Assembly (NCBI GenBank): GCA_027563935.2
Contig: CM050452.1
Coordinates: 33,736,850 to 33,800,849, forward strand
Direction of reading: 5' to 3'
Source: Costus lasius
Taxonomy: Eukaryota > Streptophyta > Magnoliopsida > Zingiberales > Costaceae
DNA length: 64,000 nucleotides
Below the pieces are notes generated by a model. That model saw only the letters and a list, made by a program, of their open reading frames with translations, did no database searches and had not been told where the DNA came from. This document shows positions 33,934-45,400 of the stretch, piece by piece (position 1 is the first letter of the stretch; every line of letters starts with the position of its first letter). The translations under genes and the position numbers were made by a program.

Positions 33934-35758
33934 GGTGTTCGTTGCTGCAGGAATCTACAACATGGCAAAAACAACAAGGTCAGTATCCATGTTAGAATCA
34001 TTCCAGGACTTAAGAGTGATTCTTTTCTCACTATTTTGTCTGACTGAAAAATCCAATAAAATAGCCCGAAAGAGTGAAACTCTTTTAGTGAGATGGGATC
34101 CAGATTTCACACTTGATCTCCGCGTCCCGCTCAGGCGAGATAAGATGCACAGAGAGTTCAAGCACTAGTCACTGGTAGGCTATCCATGCCAATCGCCAAC
34201 CCGTGCGATTCCCCTTCATCTAGGCAATCCAGAAGACCGTGCCAACTGAGTTGGTACAACACAGTTTCTGATTCCTTAGATGGCTGCCTCCATATAGCTA
34301 TCATATGCTCAATATGTAGCCTATATGGTCAAGCTGACCTGACTTACTTCCTGGACCACCACGTGCTATGCTGAGCAACGAGAAGCGATAAATCCCTTCT
34401 CTGTAGCATGTAGGTGTAATCCTGCACCATCTGAAGATAGCTGGGCGTGCCCACTGAGTGGGTACAACACGGCCCCAACGATAGTCAGAACAGTGAGGTT
34501 TCGCGTCAGAAGGCAATCAAGCTTGATATGGTCGTTGGATTTTAACGGTCCTTTTATCTTCTTACTATCATGCAAAATCTATGGTGATAGCAGAAGAATA
34601 AATATGCTTGTGCTAATATTACTTAAAACAATAAGTAGAAAGCACAATTATCTTATGCGACAAACGCCCATAAAAGCCTAAGTAAAACCCTAGTTTTACA
34701 TAAGTCTTCACTTGAGCTCTTTATGGGACTCTTGTACTTCATCTGGCCCAACCCGGGTCCAAATGCCCTCCAAGCAGTATGCACCTGCTCTAGAGTCGAA
34801 CTCTAGACCTCCCACCTGGTGAAGCCACTGACTGCAAGCGCCTCTGCCATGTGTGCTCATGAGCTCATGTCTGATCAAATTACATTTTAATCTATCTAGA
34901 CATGGTTTGACTCGCAGGTCAAATATACATTTTCATAAATTAAAGTGCGATTCGCAGATCACAGCAAAATTTATATTAAATTCCAGGCACGCAGGCCCCA
35001 GCACAGCACACAAAAAAAAAGGGCAGCCCACATAAGATTAAATAAACACCCAATGAACATGTCAAACATGTATACATGTGATCCAAACAGAAAATAAAAT
35101 TTTTGAAATACCCATGGCATCAATTTTATTTCCTTATGTGCCCTACTACCTTACAACGGTCCATTAACAGGCATCCACTCATCAGACCAAGTCAGACCCA
35201 CTGCCCTTGCATGCACCCAGTCATAACTGACTTGCGTCGACCTGATGGTCAACTATGCATGCCTTAAGGGCTGAACGTCCCACATGATTTCTGGCAAGCG
35301 GGTGTGACCCCGGGCCTAAATCATGATCGTTCACAAGGCGCCTCAATCAGACATCGCTACACGCCCTTCTGCAGTCGACCTATAGCCACTTGTATAGCTT
35401 GCGCACAGGTGCTATCCGGCCGACCCATCTAGGCTATCAGATGGTCTGATTAGGCTATTGGGTCCAGACTTGACTAACGACTTCAACCCTATTAACCCGT
35501 CTAAGTATTTGAAGCAGGCGCTTAGATAGATCTAGTGAGGGTCGCGCATGATAATAAGTTTTGATTGAAAACTTTTATTATAAGCGCAAACAAACATCAC
35601 ACATGCGCAAGCTTAGTTGAAAACAAAACACATGTAGATCTAACACATGAAATGAATTTGCGCATGATAACTAAAGCATGCGCATCTAGTAGATCTACCA
35701 AATCATAAAACAAACATGGATCACAAGAAAGCAATCATATGTATCAAGCCAAAACCTC
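33934..35758 (-). other. 5' leader of element C
   Basis: About 1.8 kb, no coding signal. It keeps the structured elements: long hairpin at 34866-34904, CTGCGA hairpins at 34906-34923 and 34946-34963, twin bulged hairpins near 34222-34255 and 34443-34472, and AAAGAGT hairpin near 34069-34085. It also holds a SINE-like segment (34787-34855). Confidence 0.65.
34787..34855 (-). other. tRNA/SINE-like segment in leader C
   Basis: On the element strand it contains AGTGGCTTCACCAGGTGGG, then AGGTCTAGAGTTCGACTC, resembling the B-box region of plant tRNA-derived SINEs (GGTTCGANNCC type). The TTCGA is framed by CTAGAG/CTCTAG. A counterpart occurs in element H at 62545-62610 but not in A, B, E or G. Confidence 0.4.
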
Positions 35759-35772
35759 GCTCTGATACCAAT
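35759..35772 (-). other. Primer binding site of element C
   Basis: ATTGGTATCAGAGC on the element strand, next to the 5' LTR. Confidence 0.9.
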
Positions 35773-37398
35773 TGAAAGTAACCCTAGGTCACATACGCAT
35801 ATAAAATTTTCGCATGACTAGGTCCAAAACCGAATGACTTAAACATATGATCAACATATGAAGACTCGTGTAGAACAAGTGAGGATGTTACCATGGCCAT
35901 GAGAGGCGGCTTGGAAGAAAAAGGGCGAGCGGCTCTTCTCCAAAGGAATCACACACAAGATGGATTTTCCTTTCTTCCTTGTAATCCTTGTGCTAGCAAA
36001 GATCCAAAGAGTCTATGATCGTGTGAGGAGATGTCCTCTTCTTGCTGGCCGCACTACTCCCTCTCTTGGCGTGAAGACGAACCAAAAACCCGAGAGGAGC
36101 AAGGGGCGAGAGGGGCGTTCATACGTTCGAAAACGTGGGACGTTTCTCAAGAGAAAAATCGGCTTCCAAATATAGTAAGTGTTTAACTCCCCATGAAGCC
36201 ATCGAAACTCCTCTCCCCTTTGAACCATGCATTCACTTAAGTGAACCGGTTCAATTCCATTTGGTTCAAGGACCAAATCGAACCAGCCATGGTCTTGATC
36301 TCTTTGAACCTCATGGTTCAAGATCTAACCACACATCTCAATGAACCTCTTGATCTCTACGATCAAGCATCAATTTTCCCGATCGAAGCTTACTGATCAT
36401 ATGTCCTAATCAATCAAACATGATCAGACTAGATCTTACTTCCGATCAGAGTTTAAATTGCTTTAAACTGAACTAGAATAATTCCAGTCCACACGATCTG
36501 ACATAAGTAAGCAATATCATCAAATTGTGCGACCCTGAGGGTTTCCTTCAATGTCGGTAACGACAACTTACGTTATCACGATCAGAGAGGGGTATCTAGC
36601 AACACATCACTGTCTCCCGATATGAAGGAAAGAGTCTTCCAAGACTACTCCCAAACCACAGCACAAGTGTGAATCCAATTCACTCAGTATACATGTTCCC
36701 TTTGCCACTGGATGTTCTCGTTGGACAAGCATGTCAAGCCTGTAATTCCAACACGATGAGAATGGTTAGATCAGATGAACATAGTCATCTGGGTATGGCC
36801 ATACACTTTCTCAACCATCTCATCCAGGGGGCCCCTTTAGAACATCACACTCCGACTAGGAGAGGCAATCCTATATCTATCACTAGTGTCCTAACATGAT
36901 TCATGCCCACTATCTAAGATAATCCTTAACCATTATCTTTCAAATGATATTGAACTACCTCAAGACAATGCCAATCATCACTTAGAAACACAAGTGATCT
37001 CAAGTCAAAGGGAATATACCACTTGCTTGCTTATAAGGATTTATTCACATTGTGACAAACAATTGAATATCCTAAGTAGGGTCAGTCCAGTACATCCAAT
37101 GCACCTATGTGTCTAAATCTTATTCCATGCTCGAAGCATCCTATAAGATCAGAACACATATTAGTCTCAATCATATCAAGGCTATCTCATGTTCACCAAG
37201 ATATCTCGACTAAGGACAACTCTGAATGTCAGCAAAGCTGAACATCATTGAGACATTACTCAGAGGTATACATACAGTAGCAGATAATGCAACAATCTGA
37301 ATAACAACAATTGCCTTTATAAACATGTACTCAGTTTATACATGATACTGATAATAACCCAAGGCCTCAAACATTAGCCTTAAGGGCATACCCCAACA
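35773..37398 (-). repeat. 5' LTR of element C
   Basis: 1626 bp, partner of 28402-30027. Dyad at 36562-36577. Followed by the gaatt duplication and the outer end of the gypsy D LTR. Confidence 0.95.
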
Positions 37399-37427
37399 GA
37401 ATTGAGGCGCTAGACCATTTCGGAACA

Positions 37428-37813
37428 AGCCGCTATGAAGCAGCATAATTTACTGATCGTGGGCTGGTTTTGGACATTGTTGGCGGTCTCTTGGGCCGAG
37501 TTGAGGACTCGGTTGTTGTAGCGATCCGTCGGTGGTTCTTGAGGTGGTCCTTGGGAAGGGGCTCCATGGGAGCCGGGTGAAAGGAGTCCACAGAAGTTGA
37601 TGAGGGGCTCACGATGCCCACATAATGGTCAAGAGGCTGTGAAGACCGTTGTGAGCGTCGAACTTCACACAAAATAGGATCCATCTTCACTGTCGAGGCA
37701 TTCACGTCATGGCTGTGCTAATGTTCACCTGCGTGAATGCATGGCTTGCAGTCCCCAGAGTCCTTCATGGCCTAGCCATCTTGCGTTCACATGCATGATC
37801 GGATGGCTCGAAA
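37428..37813. other. Unassigned segment between gypsy D and LTR I
   Basis: 386 bp with no LTR, PBS or clear protein match. The minus strand has a 90-codon open stretch (37705-37433) whose RRSQRSSQPLDHYVG vaguely recalls the charged linker before copia RT, but that similarity is too short to assign. It may be the host or older transposon sequence into which D and I were inserted. Confidence 0.4.
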
Positions 37814-39779
37814 TGTTGGAAATCCCCGGGCCAATTTTAAAATTTTAATAACAGTGGAAGCGTTGGCCCGAAACAGGATAACCCTAAGAGCCAGGATCCC
37901 TTACGAGTGATCCACCGGATGTGTTAGAGTAATATACCTTTATTCGCATAGTCCTAGGGGTTGGTGATGATGAAGAAGAGGCGGACAAGTGTCCGCCCTC
38001 TACAATCGTACACACACGGACTGCTCGAGATTCTCTTAACTCCATGCCTGGTGCTAGCCTTCGGGAGAAAGATCCTGTTGCCTATGTCGCTGCCCTCTTT
38101 GCTTGCGCCATCTCCAAGATGTGCCAAAGAGTTGAGAAGGGAGGAGATTGACCACAAGGAGAGGGAAGCTCTACAACTTGTGTCAATCTCATGTCTAGCC
38201 ACTTTTCCTCATGGTATGCGCCATCATGAAGATGCGCCCATGATGAATATCTTCTTCTCCATCAATGTAAGCACCAATCTCCCCAAGGAGATGTACTAAG
38301 ATGATGAGAAGAGATATTGTAAACTCCTTTTCCTCTCCTTTCTTCTTCACATGCGCCAACTTCATGGAAGTTGTGCCCATAGAAGAAAAATCCTTCTTCA
38401 TGTGCTAATCCCTCCAAGCGATATATCATCAAAGAAGGAAGAAGACTCCAAGCCTTCTTTTGCGCCCATGGAAGAAGAAGGTGTTGCCACCATGAAGGTG
38501 GCGCCACTTCTCTCTTGGAGGCACCATGGAGAAGGAGATATCATCTCCTCTTGTGCCAATCTCTCCAAAGGATGCGCCATGAAGGAAGGAAGATGCTCCA
38601 AGGTGGTTTCATGCGCCTAGAGGGGATGAAACTTGTCATCCATGGAGGTAGGCGACACATCCTTGCATGTAGTCGCCATGGAGAAGGAATTTCAGGTGTA
38701 CGGCTAGGTTTTGATGAGTTATCTTGGATTTTGGCTAGGGCATCTTGTAATCACGAATTTTCATAATTAATAAGCACCTAGATCCATTAAAGCTTAATGG
38801 ATGCGGATCCATAACTTAAGTGATGAATATATCTAATATAAATATTCACTTAAGTTGTGCGTGGCCCCCATGACTTAAGTTGTGAATGAATATAAATATT
38901 CATTTAATTTACTTAAGCTATGGTCACATGTCTTGCGTTTAAATTACGTGGACAATCAACCGGACAAATCCAATGACATTTGACCCATCGATTGGACCCA
39001 GTCCATCGAGGTCAAATGTGGTCACCCAAAGGTCAACTGAGGTCAACAGAAGTTAAAATGCAACATCATCCCAAAAGATCATCTCCAACTCATCAGATGC
39101 ATCTGTGATGCATCGGACTCCCAAACTGACTCGAATCAATCAAATGACTCGATTATAGGCAACTCGATCAATACGAGATCTCGAGTGTCTAGGTGTGCGA
39201 CCCTGTAGGTTCCTCAGACGTTGGCAGTGATAACTTCACATCATCACAAGCAATGAGTGGCACCTAGTAGTACATCATTGCTACCTAAGTCCTTGGAATG
39301 GAGTCGTCATCGACATCCCCTAAAACTGCGACAAGATACGTGTACACTCTAGTCCTTTTGCCAGGCTGATCGTCCAAGTCGGACAAGTGTGTCACACTTG
39401 TTTATTCCAACATCAATGGTCATGACTCCATTCAGGCTTAACCTGGGTGTGGCCACACACTTTTAGTGATGCACCATGTAAGGGCCCATGGACATCAAAC
39501 TTCCCCGCAGGGAAGGGGCAAATCCTTTATTGGCACATTGAATCTCTCATATGGCTCAAGATATTCCCAATGACAACCGTTATGACCCCCCTGTTACGCA
39601 GAGCGTTAGGTTGTATCAAAGTACATCCCTTACCATACAGAGATATCAATGCCCTCAAGTCCAGGGCAAGTAAATCTCTGTCACTGTGATATTTGACCTG
39701 TGACACCAAGTCAAATTCTCACGGCGGGTCGATCCATTATATATCCCTTGATATACCCATATGCCTGCGTTGGCAACCC
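37814..39779 (-). repeat. Divergent copia-type LTR I, split by element F
   Basis: Starts TGTTGGAAATCCCC on the plus strand. It shares the landmark order of the family LTRs read on the minus strand: a CAGTGGAAGCG block, GTGCTAGC, the TGCGACCCTGTAGG segment, and TAGTACATCATTGC, though with low identity. About 1966 bp are present before F begins at 39780; the rest should lie right of the window. No PBS is seen, so solo or 3' LTR cannot be decided. Purine-rich imperfect repeats occupy 38180-38680. Confidence 0.55.
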
Positions 39780-40718
39780 TGAAAGGTTCCCCTGTAACTA
39801 GGGGGCGAAACCCAGATAGGTGGCGCATAAAATTTTGCAAGCGGAAGCAGGGTTTCAATAGATCTTTCGCAAATATATGATCAACTTGTTTGAGTATGGA
39901 TTCATACCATTGCCATTGGTTCGATTGGCGTCTAGGAAGCAGAGAGTGAAGTCGCTCTCCTCCAGAGAAGATGCACATAAGATGTGATCGCCTACTCCCT
40001 TAGTGCTCCTTCTGCTAGCAAGGTTCTAAGGAGTCCTTGTCGTATGGAAGGGAAGAGAGAACCTTTTCTTTGCTTGGCGATTTGCTTCTTGTCGTCAACC
40101 CCAAAAAACACTCGAATGAGAGAGCCACGCGAGGAAGGAGCGACAATAGGCATGAAGAGAAGCTATCGTGAGGCGTGGTCACGATTTGGAAAAACATGGT
40201 TTCCAAAAATAGTAAACCACTCTCTTCATGCGACCATGGGATTACCCCAAGCGCATACTCCTCTCTACTTGAACCATGCGCTCACTTGATGAGCTGGTTC
40301 AATTTCAGTTTGGTCCAAGACCAATTAACCCAAGCGATTTGGTCTAGTTCACAATTAAACCCTAAGGCTCCAGATCCAACCGTTCATCTCTTGATGCTCC
40401 TGATCTGACCGATCTAGCATCCATTCTCTCGATCGAAGCTTATCGATCTCAAGCCCTAATCAATCAAACATGATCAGACTAGATCTCACTTACAATCAGA
40501 GACTAAATCCCTTTAAACTGAACCCAAACAATTCAGTCCATACGATCTGACTTAAGTAAGCCATATCATCAAATTGTGCGACCCTAAGGGTTTCCTTTAA
40601 ATGTCGGTAACGATAACTCACGTTATTACGATCAGTGAGGGGTATCTAGCAACACATCACTGTCTCTCGATATAAAGAAAAGAGTCTTCCAAGACTACAC
40701 CCAAACCACAGCACAAGT

Positions 40719-42447
40719 TGTTGGGTCCCCTTCTAGGGGGAGCGCAAGCGGATAAAACCCCTTTCAAGAGGGGGGCCGAAAACCCTAAGAGTGGGTGGCG
40801 CATATTTCATTCAATCCATGAAGATGCTAGGGTTTCAACTAATCGCATGTTACATGTTCTCATGATCAACTTCGAACGATTGAATGGATAAGAGAGAATT
40901 CATACCATTGCCATGAGGATTGGACTCGGCTTGGAAGCTAGAGAACGATAGGGTTCTCCTCCAAAGTGTGCCACACACAAGAAGAAATTGGCCTACACCT
41001 TGTCGTCCTTGTGCTAGCAAGGCTTCAAGGTTCCTTTTCGTATGGAAGGGAAGGGAAAATCTTGCTTGGCGAGACTCCTCTCTCTTGTTTTCGTCAAGTC
41101 CTCTCTTCACCGAATTGGAGAAGCCTTCACAAGAGAATTCGACAAGTGAGTAACCTCCCACACTAATGTGGAGGCGTTACACACAATCCACTTGAAACCG
41201 AATTCCAAAGATGGAAAGTATTGAAGGCTTAAGCGTTCACCCAAAGTGAACCAAGCCCTTAACTCACCTCCCATGAACCATGCGCTCATCCATGAGCCGG
41301 TTCAATGTCGGTTTGGTCCAAGACCAATTAACCCAAGCCATATGGTCTAGATCACAATAAACCCTAAAGGTTCAAGATCCAACCGTTCATTTCTTGATGC
41401 TCCTGATCTCACCGATCTAGCATTATCTCTCTCGATCGAAGCTTACCGATCTCAAGCCCTAATCAATCAAACATGATCAGACCAGATCTCACTTACAATC
41501 AGAGATTAAATCCCTTTAAACTGAACCCAAACAATTCAGTCCACACGATCTGACTCAAGTAAGCCATATCATCAAATTGTGCGACCCTGAGGGTTTCCTT
41601 TAAATGTCGGTAACGATAACTCACGTTATCACGATCAGTGAGGGGTATCTAGCAACACATCACTGTCTCCCGATATAAAGGAAAGAGTCTTCCAAGACTA
41701 CTCCCAAATCACAGCACAAGTGTGAATCTTCTTCACAAGGCATACATGTGTCCTTTGCCACTGGATGTTCTTATTGGACAAGCCTGTCAAGCTTGTAACT
41801 CCAATATGATGAGCATGATTAGATCAGATGAACATAGTCACCTGGGTATGGCCATACACTATCTCAATCATCTCATCTAGGGGGGCCCTTTAGAACATCA
41901 CACTCCTTAAACAAGGAGATGGCAATTCTATATCTATCACTAGTGTCCTAACCTGACTCATGATCATTATCCAAGATAGTCTATAATCATTATATTTCAA
42001 ATGATATTGAAATACCTCAAAATAATGACATTCATCATTTAGAAACACAAGTGATCTCAAGTCAAAGGACATGTGCCACTTGGTGCTTACAAGGAATATT
42101 CACATTGTGACAACCAACTGAATATCCTAGTAGGGTCTGTCCAGTACATCCAATGTACCCATGAGTCTACATCTTATTCCATGCTCGAAGCATCCTATAA
42201 GATTAGAACACATATTAGTCTCAATCATATCAAGGCTGTCTCAAGTTCACCAAGATATCTCGACTAAGGACATATGCATGTCAGCCTAGCTGAATAGCTT
42301 TGAGACATTATTCAGTAGTACACTTATTACAGCAGACAAGGTAACAACCTGAATAATAACCATGCCTTTATAAACTCAAGAGTTTATTACATGATACTTA
42401 TACAATCCCAAGGCCTCAAACATTAGCCTTAAGGGCATACCCCAACA
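40719..42447 (-). repeat. 3' LTR of element E
   Basis: 1729 bp, TGTTGGGTCCCC to CCCCAACA. GNRA dyad at 41615-41630 (loop GTGA on the element strand). Confidence 0.95.
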
Positions 42448-42464
42448 ATCTCCCACTTGCACTT
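42448..42464 (-). other. Polypurine tract of element E
   Basis: AAGTGCAAGTGGGAGAT on the element strand, next to the 3' LTR. Confidence 0.8.
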
Positions 42465-42467
42465 AAT

Positions 42468-45400
42468 CTAATGGTTGAGAAATCTCAAACCCATATTATT
42501 ACAGTGCTTCTCATGCTTCTGCTGCGCCAGAGGCTTGGTAAGCGGGTCAGCCAGATTGTCGTCTGTATGAACTTTGCAGATTTTGATCTCGCCTCGATCA
42601 ATGATCTCCCGGATCAAGTGAAACCGTCTCTGTATGTGCTTGGATTTCTGGTGCGACCGTGGTTCCTTTGCTTGTGCGATTGCTCCAGTGTTATCACAGA
42701 AGATAACCAAAGGATTTGCACTCGAAGGAACGACACCAAGTTCTCTCACGAACTTGCGAATCCAAACTGCCTCCTTGGATGCTTCCGAGGCTGCAACATA
42801 CTCGGCTTCTGTTGTGGAATCAGCAACAGTTGACTGTTTGAAACTCTTCCACACCACTGCTCCACCATTCAAGCTAAAAACATAGCCTGATTGCGATCGG
42901 AAATCATCCTGGTCCGACTGGAACGAAGCGTCAGTATATCCCTCTATACTGAGTTCTTCCTGACCACCATATATCAAGAACATATCTTTGGTCCTCCGCA
43001 GATATTTTATAATGTTCTTGACTGCAATCCAGTGCGCCAAACCTGGATTATTTTGGAATCGACTGGTTACGCTTAACCCATAAGCGACGTCAGGGCGAGT
43101 ACACAACATCGCATACATAATGGACCCAATAGCCGAAGCATAAGGCGTATTGTCCATTTCATCTTTCTCAGTCTGTGTTTGTGGACACTGACTCTTCGAA
43201 AGATTCAGACCATGTCTGACTGGAAGATATCCCCTTTTAGAATTCTCTAAATGGTATCTCTCCAGGACCTTATCGATGTAAGTACTCTGGCACAGCCCGA
43301 GAAGCCTCTTAGATCTATCCCTGTAGATCTTCACACCTAATACATAGGCTGCTTCTCCTAGATCTTTCATCTGGAAACATTTTCTTAACCATGCTTTAAC
43401 AGCATGCAGTTCAGGAATATCATTTCCAATGATCAAGATATCATCGACGTAGAGGATTAGGAATGTAATCACGCTCCCACTAAACCTCTTATATACACAC
43501 GGGTCGTCCTCGTTCTTGATGAAACCAAACTCAGAGATTGATTCATCAAAATGAATATTCCAGCTTCTTGATGCTTGTTTAAGTCCATAAATGGACTTCT
43601 TTAACTTGCATATTTTATGACGATTTGCTGGATTAGTGAAACCTTCAGGTTGTGTCATATACACATCCTCATCCAGATTTCCATTAAGGAAAGCTGTTTT
43701 CACATCCATCTGCCAGATCTCATAATCGTAATATGCAGCTATCGTGAAAAGAATCCGAATAGACTTAAACATGGCTACAGGAGAGAAAGTTTCATCATAA
43801 TCTATCCCGTAGATTTGTTTGAAACCTTTCGCTACTAGCCTGCCTTTATAGGTAACCACGTTACCATCCATGTCAATCTTCTTCTTGAAGATCCATTTAC
43901 AGCCTATAGGGATTACTCCCGAAGGCGGATCAACCAAATCCCAGACTTGGTTATCTGACATGGAGTCCATCTCGGCTCGCATAGCTTCAAGCCATCTAGC
44001 TGACTCCGGTCCACTGACCGCATCCGCATAGGTGAGGGGTTCATCATTATCAATGATGTAGACTCCGTCATAGCGCTCAGGCTGTCGACGGATCCTTCCC
44101 GATCTTCGCGGTTCCCGTGATATCTGAGCCTCAGGTTGTTCAATAACCTGTTCTACCGGCTCAGGCTCATCCAACTGTGCTTGACTACTTTGTCCTTCAT
44201 CTGGATTCTCATCCAGTTTTATTTCTCTCCCACTGGCCTCTTGCAGAAGAAATTCCTTCTCAAGAAATATGGCAGTCCGAGCAACAAATACCTTGTTCTC
44301 CTTGGGATCGTAGAAATAATAACCCTTAGTTTCCTTAGGGTAACCGACAAAGATGCATTTCTCAGATCTGCTCTCCAGTTTCCCAGAGGTGAGCTTTTTG
44401 ACATAAGCCTCGCAACCCCAGATCCTGATAAATGTCAAGCTAGGCTGTTTCCCATACCATAACTCATATGGCGTTTTAGAAACTGCCTTGGATGGCACTC
44501 GGTTTAGTACCTTTGCAGCTGTTTCCAGTGCAAAACCCCAAAAGGAGTATGGAAGAGTGGCCTGACTCATCATAGAACGAACCATATCAAGTAACGTTCT
44601 ATTTCTCCTCTCGGACACACCATTCCATTGCGGTGTTCCTGGCGGAGTGAGCTGTGAGATAATCCCACACTCTTTCAGATAGTCAGTAAATTCTCGACTT
44701 AGGTATTCTCCACCTCGATCAGAACGAAGTGCCTTGATATTTCGGCCTAACTGATTTTGTACTTCATTTTTGAACTCTTTGAACTTGTCAAAAGATTCAC
44801 TTTTATGTCTCATTAGATAGACATATCCATACCTACTGAAATCATCAGTAAAGGTAATGAAGTACAGATAGCCACCTCTGGCATGTTTACTAAATGGCCC
44901 ACACACATCACTGTGTATAAGGTCAAGTAAACCTGAAGCCCTTTGACCTTTGTTAGGAAAAGGTGACTTCGTCATTTTACCCATCAAACAAGCTTTGCAT
45001 GTATCAATCTCCTCACAGGAGAATGATCCCAGCAGTCCATGATCATGCAACCGCTTAATGCGCTTCTCGTTAATATGGCCTAAACGACTATGCCATAGCA
45101 AGGTGCTGTCATCAGCATACTTGGCTTTCTTATTATCAATGTTTTGTATAGAACATTCCATGTCCAACATGAATAACCCATTGTTAATTGAACCAGTTGC
45201 ATACACAATATTATCATAAGTTAAAACACACTTTGAAGTCTTGCATTGAAAGGAAAAACCCTTCCTGACAAGAGCAGGAATGGAGATAATATTCTTGGTA
45301 ATACTGGGTACAAAATAACAATTGTTTAATTCTAATACAATGCCAGATGGTAAAGAAATGAAATAGTCTCCTACAGCAACAGCAGCAACCCGTGCCCCGT

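Larger units (their letters stand above)
28402..37398 (-). mobile_element. Complete but defective Ty1/copia retrotransposon C
   Basis: Flanked by gaatt at 28397-28401 and 37399-37403. Both LTRs are 1626 bp and differ at about 17 sites by eye (1.05%), the most diverged pair in the window. It belongs to a distinct subfamily: LTR start TGAAAGTAACCC, no C/G hairpin pair at the U5 end, and a different leader segment. The polyprotein carries one stop, three frameshifts and a lost start codon. Confidence 0.95.
12919..37427 (-). mobile_element. Decayed Ty3/gypsy element D, split by B and C, truncated by K
   Basis: Minus-strand gypsy element whose parts appear in order Gag, protease, RT, RNase H, integrase from right to left. 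Copia B interrupts its RT and copia C interrupts its 5' LTR. Gypsy K interrupts the integrase; the rest of integrase and the 3' LTR lie left of the window. Several stops, frameshifts and active-site losses show it is dead. The right boundary at 37427 is inferred from a CA terminus (GGAACA). Confidence 0.75.
27692..37427 (-). repeat. 5' LTR of gypsy D, split by copia C
   Basis: Parts 27692-28401 and 37404-37427, about 734 bp. On the element strand it would run from TGTTCCGAAATGG to TTGCGTCA. A TATA box (TATAAAAG, minus strand) at 28193-28200 points towards the PBS as expected. The inner end is well placed by the PBS; the outer end is inferred from a TG...CA pattern only. Confidence 0.55.

Noticed and set aside
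37961..38766. Several short ORFs on both strands of LTR I
   Set aside because: Purine-rich imperfect repeats give open frames in several phases at once; none resembles a protein family.
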